Source: an uncultured Anaerolineaceae bacterium (GTDB lineage Bacteria; Chloroflexota; Anaerolineae; Anaerolineales; Anaerolineaceae). Taken from it: a stretch of DNA of 14,876 nucleotides. Made by a program: the position numbers and the translations under genes. The notes under the pieces are model-generated. The model was not told the origin of the DNA. It was given only the letters and a program-made list of their open reading frames with translations, and searched no databases. Shown here in pieces: positions 1-7,244 of the stretch (the first letter of the stretch is position 1; each line of letters begins with the position of its first letter). The stretch covers positions 1 to 14,876 of the forward strand of contig CALCNO010000008.1 in NCBI GenBank assembly GCA_937897615.1, read 5' to 3'.

Positions 1-1021
1 TGACCACCACCGCGCGCACCTCAGACTTGAGCGCCTGGGCCAGGTCGGGGATGTCCTTTTTGATGAGCTGATCTTGCAGGGTGATGGTGTTGGTGGAGAT
101 CACCACGCGCATGGAGTTCTTCAGTGACCATTCCACCGCGGGAATGAGATAGGCAAAAGATTTGCCCGTGCCGGTGCCGGCTTCCACCATCAGGTGCTGG
201 CTTTCGGATAGAGCATGTGTCACCGCGCGCAGCATTTCGATCTGTTGTGGGCGGCTCTCAAAGTTTTCAAAATAATGCGCAAACGGGCCGCCGTGCTCAA
301 TGTTGGCGGCAATCTCATCGGCATCCAGCGGGGTGGGGGTCTCCACCGGGATGAGTGGCGGCAGCGAAACACCGGCGCCAAAGAGCGCACCATAATCCTC
401 CTGGCGGGCTTTGCGCGCTTCAATGGGCATACGCCCTTTTTCGCGCAGCGCCTGCTGGAACATCAGTGCGCCATCCCACTCAATGCCCTCGGAGAGGCGC
501 ACGGTCTCGGCCAGGATTTCGATCGGCAGTTCCAGCAGTTTCTCGTAGAGGGCGTGCAGTACTGCGTGCGTTAGCCTGGCATCGTCCAGGGCGCGGTGGC
601 TGTTGGGGATGATGCTGCCGAGGGTGACGCCGAGCGTGCCCAGGTTGTAACGGCTGTTGCAGGGCAAGGCGATGGCCGCCAGCTCGTAGGTATCCACCAC
701 GGGGTTGTCGCGCAGGATGCGCTGGCGCTGCAAGAATGAAAGGTCAAAGCGCACGTTGTGCCCCACCACGGGATCGCTGCCGACAAAATCGGCAAATTCC
801 TGCACCACCTCCTGCAGCGAGGGGGCATTGCGCACCATCTCGTTGGTGATGCCGGTGAGCTGGGTAATGAAGGCGGGGATGGGCCGGCCGGGATTCACCA
901 GCGTGGACCACTCGTCTTCCACGCGGTGGCCGTTGAAGCGCACCGCGGCAATCTCCAGGATGGCGTCGCGGGCGGGATCGAGGCCGGTGGTTTCAATATC
1001 AATTGCGACCATTTGGGGCAT
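1..1021 (-). CDS. dinG: DnaQ-DinG fusion: 3'-5' exonuclease / ATP-dependent helicase, 5' part only
   Basis: Reading the minus strand from ATG at 1021 gives 340 open residues that run off the left window edge. Residues 1 to about 165 form a DEDDh exonuclease of the DnaQ/PolC-epsilon type: ExoI DIET (D8, E10), ExoII GHNVRFD (D93), ExoIII HRALDDA (H142, D147). After a linker, residues about 245-340 begin an XPD/DinG-like superfamily 2 helicase with the Walker A motif AGTGTGKS (K287) and the following STNT motif. This fused order is known from Bacillus-type DinG, where the protein acts mainly as an exonuclease; in E. coli-type DinG the helicase unwinds R-loops and forked DNA. Whether this copy is an active helicase cannot be seen, because its later motifs lie outside the window. 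ATG at 1012 is an alternative start. Neither start has a Shine-Dalgarno sequence; see the promoter at 1028-1036. Confidence 0.93.
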   Translation of the reverse strand, partial: MPQMVAIDIETTGLDPARDAILEIAAVRFNGHRVEDEWSTLVNPGRPIPAFITQLTGITNEMVRNAPSLQEVVQEFADFVGSDPVVGHNVRFDLSFLQRQRILRDNPVVDTYELAAIALPCNSRYNLGTLGVTLGSIIPNSHRALDDARLTHAVLHALYEKLLELPIEILAETVRLSEGIEWDGALMFQQALREKGRMPIEARKARQEDYGALFGAGVSLPPLIPVETPTPLDADEIAANIEHGGPFAHYFENFESRPQQIEMLRAVTHALSESQHLMVEAGTGTGKSFAYLIPAVEWSLKNSMRVVISTNTITLQDQLIKKDIPDLAQALKSEVRAVVV

Positions 1022-1027
1022 GGCGCG

Positions 1028-1036
1028 ATTATAACA
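1028..1036 (-). promoter_or_regulatory. Extended -10 promoter of the dinG-type gene, probably leaderless
   Basis: On the minus strand this reads TGTTATAAT, a perfect TATAAT box with the TGn extension. I see no good -35 at normal spacing; TTGAAC at 1060-1055 is 21 bases away, which is too far. Transcription starting about 7 bases downstream would begin at or next to the A of the ATG at 1021, so the mRNA would have essentially no leader. This agrees with the missing Shine-Dalgarno sequence. Confidence 0.6.
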
Positions 1037-1080
1037 TGCAGGGCTTAGCGGTGGGTTCAAATGCGCATTTTGCGTGCCCG

Positions 1081-1089
1081 TGATAAGAT
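1081..1089 (+). promoter_or_regulatory. Extended -10 promoter of the GH36 gene
   Basis: TGATAAGAT matches TGnTATAAT at all but one base of the hexamer. No convincing -35 lies upstream. A start near 1096 would give a leader of about 20 bases containing the GGAGAG ribosome binding site at 1106-1111. It lies back to back with the dinG promoter, 45 bases away on the other strand. Confidence 0.5.
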
Positions 1090-1116
1090 AAAGTACCCTT
1101 GCAACGGAGAGAACCC

Positions 1117-3462
1117 ATGACGACACTCGAAAATGCAGTATTCACCCTGGCCATTGATGAACAAAAGGGCACTTTTTCCATTCAGCCAAAGGACGCTCGC
1201 TTGCCCGGGCTGCGCAACGCACACCTGGAGATTGCCGGAAAGGCCGGCGGCACGGATTTCCGCCTGGGCACGGCGCCGTGGCAGGCGCTGCCGGCAGCGC
1301 GGCAGTTGCGTGAGTTTGGCATGCACGGCCCCGCCGAGTTCATTGCTTATCAGCTCGAACTGGGGGGCTTGCCCTTGCAGGCGCGCCTGGAGCTGGGCAT
1401 TGTGCAGGAATCCCCGTTGGTGGTATGGAAGCTGGAACTGGAAAATACCGGGGATAAGCCGCTGCAGGTGCAGCGCGTGACGCTGCTCAAACTGGCAGGC
1501 CTGCCGGAATTTCCTTCCGCGCGGGAACTTTCTGAGATGGGTTTCTATTCCAACGGCTGGCAATCCTGGTCACCCAGCCAGTGGTACCGCGCCGATGGCA
1601 AAATGCACCTCAGCCATCTGGGCAGCCTACAAAACGCCATGATCGTGAACCCCGGCACACCGCAGCCCAAACGCAGTGGGCAGTTCAGCAGCAATATGTT
1701 CACGGTGCTGGGGGATCGCACTGCGCGCACTGGCTTTTTGCTGGGTTTCCTCGGCCAGAAGCAGCAGTTTGGCAGTGTGTATGCCGATTTTAACGCTCCC
1801 GGCGGACTGGAGATGTGGGCCAATTGTGACAACGTACGCCTGGACCCGGGCAAAAAGCTGGAAACGGACTGGGCGGTTTTCAACCCTGTGCTGCTGGATC
1901 ACCGCGACCCGCTGGATAAGTATCTTGAGGCTGTGGCGCGCCACAACGACGTGCGCGTACCGGCAGAATCACCGGTGGGCTGGTGTTCTTGGTATCACTT
2001 TTACACGCACCTTTCTGAGGCGGATGTGCGCGCCAACCTGCAAACTATTCTGGCGCAGCAGGAGACTTTGCCCATCCAACTGGTGCAGATCGATGACGGC
2101 TTTGAATCGCAGGTGGGCGATTGGTTCTCCTTCAAGCCGGAGTTTCCCAATGGGGTAAAGCCGCTGGCAGCAGAGATCCACCGCGAAGGGCTGGTGCCCG
2201 GGTTGTGGCTGGCGCCATTCATCGTGCATCCAAGATCAAAGGTGGCCCTGCAACACCCCGACTGGTTGTTGCGTCGCGCAGATGGCAGGCCGGCCAACGC
2301 TGGCTTTGTGTGGAACGTATTGTGCCGTGCTCTTGACCTGACAGTGCCGGAGGCGCTGGAGTATGTGTGCAGCGTGGTGCGCACAGCCTCAAAGGAGTGG
2401 GGTTACCCCTATCTCAAATTGGATTTCCTTTATGCGGCGGCGCTGGAAGGCGTTTACCGCGACCCAACCCTCACGCGCGCCCAGGTGCTGCGGCGCGGTA
2501 TGGAAGCCATCCGCAATGCGGTGGGCAGCGAAGTGACCCTGCTGGGCTGCGGCGCGCCGCTGGGTTCCATGCTGGGCTTGATCGAGGCTAACCGCATCGG
2601 CGCAGATGTGAGCGGCGATTGGGTGCCAAGGTATTACGGCATTGAGGCTTTCATTGGCTCAGAACCGGCGATGCCCAGTGCGCGTAATTCCATCCGCAAC
2701 ATCCTCACGCGCGCTATGCTGCATCAACGCTGGTGGATCAACGACCCGGATTGCCTGCTGGTGCGCCCGGATACGCGCCTGACGCTGGACGAGGTACGCA
2801 GCCTGGCGAGCGCCATTGCCCTCACCGGCGGCTCGCTGCTGGTCTCGGATGACCTGCCCAAACTGCCGGCGGAGCGGCGGCGCATTGCCGAGGTGCTGCT
2901 GCCGGTGATCGGGGAGCGTGCGCGCGTGATCGATTGGTTCGATGCCGAGATGCCCGAATTGCTGCGCGTGGATCAGATGGCTGTCTGCGGGGAGCGACAT
3001 CTGCTGGCAAAGTTCAACTGGTCGGAGGCGCCGGTATCCTTCGAACTCACCCCGGAGCTGTTCAAACTTCCGCCTGGCAAGTATTGGGCTCGGGAGTTCT
3101 GGAGCTGGAAGATCGCATCCGTGAGCGCGGAAACCCCGATACGAATGACCCTGCCGCCGCACGGCTGCGCCGTCTTCACCCTGCAGGTGGTAAACGCAGG
3201 CGAACCGGTTTATCTGGGCAGCGACCTTCACCTCTCGCAGGGGATGGAATTGGCAGAGTGGCGTGTTGATAGCATGCACATCGAAGCTACCCTGCGACTG
3301 CCGCGCAGGGCTGCCGGCGTGATCTCGCTGCATTTGCCCGCATCTCCGCAGGCGATTCAGGTGAACGGTAAGCTGGTGGAAGGGCGGAACCTGGGTGGCG
3401 GGGTTTGGGAGGTACCGCTGGAAGTGGATGGTTTTGCCAACATCGAGATCGAACTGAAATAA
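1117..3462 (+). CDS. GH36-family alpha-galactosidase-like glycoside hydrolase
   Basis: A 781-residue protein. ATG at 1117 is chosen over the upstream TTG at 1099 because GGAGAG lies 5 bases before it. It has the GH-D clan plan: an N-terminal beta-sandwich (about 1-280, with the NGWQSWSP stretch), a TIM barrel from WCSWYHF (289-295) and QIDDG (324-328), and a C-terminal beta domain. The expected nucleophile is D436 in LKLDF. The acid/base is most likely D497 in RIGADVSGDW, 61 residues on, close to the spacing in Thermotoga GalA; D501 is the alternative. Retaining hydrolysis of alpha-1,6-galactosides such as melibiose or raffinose is the family's main activity, but GH36 also holds alpha-N-acetylgalactosaminidases and raffinose synthases, so the substrate is not fixed. 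There is no signal peptide, so it should be cytosolic. No sugar transporter or regulator adjoins it. The gene ends in a strong terminator. Confidence 0.9.
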   Translation: MTTLENAVFTLAIDEQKGTFSIQPKDARLPGLRNAHLEIAGKAGGTDFRLGTAPWQALPAARQLREFGMHGPAEFIAYQLELGGLPLQARLELGIVQESPLVVWKLELENTGDKPLQVQRVTLLKLAGLPEFPSARELSEMGFYSNGWQSWSPSQWYRADGKMHLSHLGSLQNAMIVNPGTPQPKRSGQFSSNMFTVLGDRTARTGFLLGFLGQKQQFGSVYADFNAPGGLEMWANCDNVRLDPGKKLETDWAVFNPVLLDHRDPLDKYLEAVARHNDVRVPAESPVGWCSWYHFYTHLSEADVRANLQTILAQQETLPIQLVQIDDGFESQVGDWFSFKPEFPNGVKPLAAEIHREGLVPGLWLAPFIVHPRSKVALQHPDWLLRRADGRPANAGFVWNVLCRALDLTVPEALEYVCSVVRTASKEWGYPYLKLDFLYAAALEGVYRDPTLTRAQVLRRGMEAIRNAVGSEVTLLGCGAPLGSMLGLIEANRIGADVSGDWVPRYYGIEAFIGSEPAMPSARNSIRNILTRAMLHQRWWINDPDCLLVRPDTRLTLDEVRSLASAIALTGGSLLVSDDLPKLPAERRRIAEVLLPVIGERARVIDWFDAEMPELLRVDQMAVCGERHLLAKFNWSEAPVSFELTPELFKLPPGKYWAREFWSWKIASVSAETPIRMTLPPHGCAVFTLQVVNAGEPVYLGSDLHLSQGMELAEWRVDSMHIEATLRLPRRAAGVISLHLPASPQAIQVNGKLVEGRNLGGGVWEVPLEVDGFANIEIELK

Positions 3463-3463
3463 A

Positions 3464-3494
3464 AAAACCGGAGAAGCATTGCTTCTCCGGTTTT
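3464..3494. terminator. Bidirectional intrinsic terminator between convergent genes
   Basis: A perfect 14-bp inverted repeat, AAAACCGGAGAAGC / GCTTCTCCGGTTTT, with a 3-base loop. It starts one base after the GH36 stop codon and ends 7 bases from the stop of the convergent DUF4349 gene. The A-rich left arm and T-rich right arm give a U-tract for transcripts in either direction. Confidence 0.92.
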
Positions 3495-3501
3495 ACTGTG
3501 T

Positions 3502-4479
3502 TTACTTGATGGGCAGCGGGGGCTGCTGTTTCTTCAATTCTTCCAGGCGGGCGGCCTGTTTGCGGCGGTTGCGGCGTACCAGCCAGCGCACGAAGAAGAA
3601 GATCGGCAGGCCAATCACGATGGCAATGGGGACAATGAGAATGACCAGCCAGATGAGGAAGTTGGCAAGCCCCTTGCCGAAGTTGATCAGCGCTTGCACA
3701 GCATCGCGGGCAATGCCCACCGGCTGCCATTTGCCGATGGTAATGGGGGCAATGCTTTCCTTGGCAGTGATCTGCACGGTGATGGCAGATTTGGCGGAGG
3801 CCTGTTCGTAGTACTGCATCTGGCCCTTAATGACCTCGATCTGCTCGGTCACTTGCAGTTTCTGTTGGTAAATGGCCAGGGCGTCTTCGGTCTTGGTCGC
3901 GGTGTCGTAGAGTTCAGAAAGCTTGGCGTTAGCTTCTTCAAGATTGCGCAGGCGGGATTGCAGGTCGGTGTAATCCTGGGTTACATCCTGGCCGGAGATA
4001 TTCTCGGAGAGGGTGTACTTGGCAGCGTCACCGGTGAGCGCCTTGATCTGGTCGAGGGCAGCATCCAGTTTTTCGGCCGGGACGCGCACCGTGATGTTGG
4101 CAGCGGGGATTTTCTCGGCGTTGCTGCCGTATGTCCAATAAATGTAGGAACTCACGGTAAAGCCGCCCATGTCGCTGGCCATTTTTTGAATATCGCTCAT
4201 GGCCGTGCCCGGGTCGTCTACGGCGATCTCCAGGCTGGCATTCATCACGATCATTTGTTGAATTTCCGTGGAGCTGTTGGCCATACTGCCAGTGCTTGAG
4301 GGCAGGGGGGCTTTGGCAGTGGCAGCCATTTCCATTGTCGCCGGGGCTTCAACGGAATCACGGCTGTAGCCCAGGCTGGAATTGCTATCCGTTGCAGATT
4401 GCGTGGTGGCCGCCTTGGCGCAGGCGCTGAGCATCAGCGCAGCGATCAGCAGGCTAATCAGGACAAACTTCTTTTTCAT
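3502..4479 (-). CDS. DUF4349 lipoprotein with C-terminal transmembrane anchor
   Basis: A 325-residue protein starting at ATG 4479 with GGAGG upstream; an in-frame extension beyond it lacks a ribosome binding site. Residues 1-20 are a lipoprotein signal peptide (MKKK, hydrophobic core, lipobox LSAC, C20 as lipidation site), followed by a Ser/Thr/Ala-rich linker to about residue 70. A DUF4349 domain follows, with a predicted coiled coil rich in Gln, Glu and Leu (about 165-235, around SRLRNLEEANAKLSELYD). Residues about 274-297 are a transmembrane helix, followed by a basic tail rich in Arg and Lys ending in QQPPLPIK. The likely topology is an extracytoplasmic domain held by both a lipid and a helix, with the tail in the cytosol. 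No enzymatic function is known for the family. It lies 70 bases downstream of the metallophosphoesterase on the same strand and may be cotranscribed with it. Confidence 0.85.
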   Translation of the reverse strand: MKKKFVLISLLIAALMLSACAKAATTQSATDSNSSLGYSRDSVEAPATMEMAATAKAPLPSSTGSMANSSTEIQQMIVMNASLEIAVDDPGTAMSDIQKMASDMGGFTVSSYIYWTYGSNAEKIPAANITVRVPAEKLDAALDQIKALTGDAAKYTLSENISGQDVTQDYTDLQSRLRNLEEANAKLSELYDTATKTEDALAIYQQKLQVTEQIEVIKGQMQYYEQASAKSAITVQITAKESIAPITIGKWQPVGIARDAVQALINFGKGLANFLIWLVILIVPIAIVIGLPIFFFVRWLVRRNRRKQAARLEELKKQQPPLPIK

Positions 4480-4549
4480 GGTCTCCTCCAGAGTGGTTGG
4501 TTGATCAGGTCTACCCACTAGACGCAGAAAACTATTTGATTGTTCCCGC

Positions 4550-5278
4550 CTACCAGCCTTCGGCTAATCTTGCGGCATGTTTTTCGGGCATGCCAACTTC
4601 GAGGATGCGCTTTTGCACCGCAGCCACATCGTATGGTACGCGGTGAATCTGCCAGGTGTTCTCGCTGGTATCGTAAATGCCGTAAGAGGCGCGCGGATCA
4701 TGGTCGCGCGGCTGGCCTACCGAGCCGGGGTTGAGGATCATACGGTCATGGATCTGGACGATGTCGCGATCCTTGAGCAGTTTTTTGGTCATCTTATCTG
4801 CCTTGGGGTCATAGACAAAGCAAGCGGGCAAGTGAGTGTGGCCGACAAAGGCAAGGTTCTTTTGAATGAACGCCAGCGACATTCTGGCAGTGAGGATATC
4901 CAGCACGTATTCCCACACCGGGTTACGCGGGCTGCCGTGTGCCAGTACCGCGGTTTCCGTTTCAACAGTTTCGGGGAGCGATTTAAGATACTCGACATTA
5001 TCCGCGCTGATGATGGAACGGGTGATCAGCACAGCCATTTCGGCTTCGTCGTTGAACTTTTCGATGTTGCGCAGGCCGGTCACGGCGGCATCGTGGTTGC
5101 CGATGACGCAAAGCAGGTTGGGAAGCTGGCGTACGCGGTTAATGCAGGCGTCCGGTTCCGGGCCGTAGCCCACCAGATCACCCAGGCACCAGATACCGTC
5201 CACCTGGCCGGCATCTTCGAGTACGCTGTTCAAGGCGATGATATTCGAGTGAATATCAGATAGTACAAGGATTCTCAT
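4550..5278 (-). CDS. YfcE-like calcineurin-type metallophosphoesterase
   Basis: A 242-residue protein with a complete set of metallophosphoesterase motifs: DIH (D8, H10), GDLVGYG (D34), GNHD (N61-D63), the AHG histidine (H114) and GHTH (H147, H149). These residues bind a two-metal centre that hydrolyses phosphomonoesters or phosphodiesters. The VGYGPEPDACI stretch and the short length put it with small cytosolic YfcE/MJ0936-like proteins rather than with ApaH or cyclic-AMP phosphodiesterases, but the natural substrate is unknown. ATG at 5278 has AAGGGG 4 bases before it. No signal peptide is present. It is followed on the same strand by the DUF4349 lipoprotein gene. Confidence 0.88.
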   Translation of the reverse strand: MRILVLSDIHSNIIALNSVLEDAGQVDGIWCLGDLVGYGPEPDACINRVRQLPNLLCVIGNHDAAVTGLRNIEKFNDEAEMAVLITRSIISADNVEYLKSLPETVETETAVLAHGSPRNPVWEYVLDILTARMSLAFIQKNLAFVGHTHLPACFVYDPKADKMTKKLLKDRDIVQIHDRMILNPGSVGQPRDHDPRASYGIYDTSENTWQIHRVPYDVAAVQKRILEVGMPEKHAARLAEGW

Positions 5279-5360
5279 AATCCCCTTATTTCTTTCAACA
5301 AAGGTGCAGCAAAAGGTTATTCAACTGTAAAACGACAATCCTCTTCGCTGGAGTACCTCT

Positions 5361-5388
5361 ATTTTACTCTTAACTTCGCGTTTGTCAC
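5361..5388 (-). promoter_or_regulatory. Possible sigma70-type promoter of the metallophosphoesterase gene
   Basis: On the minus strand GTGACA (5388-5383) and TAAAAT (5366-5361) are 16 bases apart and would start RNA near 5354, about 75 bases before the ATG at 5278. The -35 box differs from TTGACA by one base. I see no convincing terminator between the upstream methionine operon and this gene, so read-through is also possible. Confidence 0.4.
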
Positions 5389-5390
5389 GG

Positions 5391-7244
5391 CTATTTGATG
5401 TTTTCGATAATGGCTGCGGCGTGGTCATACCTGCCAAAAGCGGGCATCAGGTAGATGCCCTGCGCCAGCCCTTTGATCTCCTGGATCAGTTGGCCGGTCA
5501 GTTCAACGCCGGTGGCGGCGCCGTGTTCGCCGGCTGCGCGCATTCTGGCGTGGATTTCCTCCGGGATCTCGATGCCTGGCACTTCCTGTTGCAAAAAGGC
5601 GGCGTGGCGCGCACTGGCCAGTGGCAGCAACCCCACGATCAACGGGATGGGCAGCGGCCCGTGTTCACTGCTGTAAGCCTGCAGAAAACGCGAGACAAGC
5701 GCGGCGTGGTAGATCGGCTGGGTGAGGATGAAATCGGCGCCGGCGCGCAGTTTACGCCGCAGGTTCTTGATCTCCTCTTCCAGGTTGGCCGGGTTGAGGT
5801 TAAGCGCGCAGCCGGTGAAGAACGCGGTAGGCTGGCCGATATCCGCGCCGGAATGGTCCATACCGGCGTTAAAGCCCTGCTTGATGAGCTTGATCAGGCC
5901 GGAGGGGACAAGGTCGTAATTGTCCATGGCCTCGGGGTAATCGCCAATGGAGGTGGGGTCGCCCATCACCACGAATACATTGCGCACCTCAAGGGCATGC
6001 GCCGCTAGCAGGTCGCCCTGCACGCGCAGCAGGTTGCGCCCGCGTGTAGGAAAGTGCAGCACCGTTTCAATGCCCACCCTGCGCTGAATGAGGCTGCACA
6101 CGGCCCAGGGGCTCATGCGCATACGCGCCATAGGGCTGTCGGCCACATCGATCACATCGGCGCCGGCCTCTTTGAGCAGGCTGGCCCCCGCCAATAGTTT
6201 ATGCGTGGAAAGCCCGCGCGGGGGATCCATTTCCACCGCGACCACGAACTTCCCCTGCGCCAGTTTTTGCGCCAGGTCGGTGGGGGGCAGCGCGGTTTCT
6301 TTTTCTGTTATAGGATTAACGGTAGCTGCTTTGAAGACACCCGCCGGGCGCGCCGGCAGATGGCAAATGGATTCACACATGGCGGCGATGTGTTCCGGGG
6401 TGGTGCCGCAGCAACCGCCCATCACATTGGCGCCGGCCTGCCAGAAAGAAGCAGCATACTCGCCAAAATAGGCCGGTTCGGCAGGGTACATGATGCGCCC
6501 TTCCACCTGCTCCGGCCAGCCCGCATTGGGCATAACCGAATAAAAAGCGTCTGGCAGGGCCTGCTTCATCTGGCCCAGGATGTTGAGCAGTTGGTTGGGG
6601 CCGCCGGAGCAATTGATGCCGATGACATCGGCGCCGGCTTGCTGAATGCCGCGTGCCACTTTGGCCGGAGAATCACCCAGAAGCGTGCGGTTATCGCGTG
6701 TAAAGGTCATGGATGCCAGCACCGGCAGGGTGGGGGCAGCTTCGCGGGCGGCCTTGACGGCTTCGATCACCTCGTAGAGATCGGTCATGGTCTCAATGAG
6801 GATCAGGTCAACACCGGCTTCTGCCAGCACGGCGATCTGTTCGCGGAAAGCCTGGCGCGCGTCTTCCAGTTGCACGCGCCCAAAGGGTGCCAGGCGCACG
6901 CCCAGCGGGCCGACATCACCGGCAATGAAGACCGGGTGGCCAGCTTGCTGCGCGGCCTGTTTGGCCAATGCCACCCCGGCGCGGTTGATGGCTTGCAGTT
7001 TGTCTTGCAAAGAGTGGCGTGCCAGCTTAAAGCGGTTGGCGCCAAAGGTATTGGTCTGGAGCATGTTGGCCCCGGCCTGCACGTACTCCAGGTGGATGCT
7101 GTTCACCACGTCCGGCTGGCTCAGGTTGAGTTCGTCAAAACAGGCGCTGCTGGTGATGCCGCGTTTGTGCAGCATCGTGCCCATCGCGCCATCTGAGAGT
7201 AGCGGTTTACCAGATTTGAGGAATTCGAGGAAGGCAGAGGTCAT
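5391..7244 (-). CDS. yitJ: Bifunctional homocysteine S-methyltransferase / methylenetetrahydrofolate reductase (YitJ-like)
   Basis: A 617-residue fusion, near the size of Bacillus YitJ. Residues 1 to about 290 are a homocysteine methyltransferase barrel with the DGAMGTML start motif and the three zinc cysteines, C212 in GINCSGG and C278/C279 in GGCCGTT. After a linker, residues about 325-617 are a MetF-type methylenetetrahydrofolate reductase barrel (FAD enzyme), with VEMDPPRG (E338 in the position of the catalytic glutamate) and GDPTS. The second half should make 5-methyl-tetrahydrofolate for the adjacent MetH. The methyl donor of the first half is uncertain; no cobalamin domain is present, so it may use a small methyl donor such as S-methylmethionine. 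The start codon overlaps the metH stop as ATGA (7241-7244), which suggests translational coupling and shared control by the upstream SAM riboswitch. Confidence 0.92.
   Translation of the reverse strand: MTSAFLEFLKSGKPLLSDGAMGTMLHKRGITSSACFDELNLSQPDVVNSIHLEYVQAGANMLQTNTFGANRFKLARHSLQDKLQAINRAGVALAKQAAQQAGHPVFIAGDVGPLGVRLAPFGRVQLEDARQAFREQIAVLAEAGVDLILIETMTDLYEVIEAVKAAREAAPTLPVLASMTFTRDNRTLLGDSPAKVARGIQQAGADVIGINCSGGPNQLLNILGQMKQALPDAFYSVMPNAGWPEQVEGRIMYPAEPAYFGEYAASFWQAGANVMGGCCGTTPEHIAAMCESICHLPARPAGVFKAATVNPITEKETALPPTDLAQKLAQGKFVVAVEMDPPRGLSTHKLLAGASLLKEAGADVIDVADSPMARMRMSPWAVCSLIQRRVGIETVLHFPTRGRNLLRVQGDLLAAHALEVRNVFVVMGDPTSIGDYPEAMDNYDLVPSGLIKLIKQGFNAGMDHSGADIGQPTAFFTGCALNLNPANLEEEIKNLRRKLRAGADFILTQPIYHAALVSRFLQAYSSEHGPLPIPLIVGLLPLASARHAAFLQQEVPGIEIPEEIHARMRAAGEHGAATGVELTGQLIQEIKGLAQGIYLMPAFGRYDHAAAIIENIK

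Noticed and set aside
2659..3333. Minus-strand open frame (224 codons) opposite the GH36 gene
   Set aside because: It is antisense to the GH36 catalytic and C-terminal domains, with no start signal or recognisable domain.
4577..5263. Plus-strand open frame (228 codons) opposite the metallophosphoesterase
   Set aside because: The minus frame holds every metallophosphoesterase motif in order, while the plus frame shows none of any family and has no ribosome binding site.
5279..5390. Search for a terminator after the methionine operon
   Set aside because: Only a weak 5-bp GAGTA/TACTC stem is present without a U-tract, so no terminator is called.
6201..7196. Long open frame on the plus strand (331 codons) opposite the homocysteine methyltransferase/MTHFR gene
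   Set aside because: It is antisense to conserved zinc and flavin-enzyme motifs, has no ribosome binding site and encodes a His/Gly/Gln-rich sequence typical of shadow frames in GC-rich DNA.
7241..7243. TGA of metH as a possible selenocysteine codon
   Set aside because: The MetH reactivation domain is complete at this point and the TGA forms a normal ATGA overlap with the next gene.
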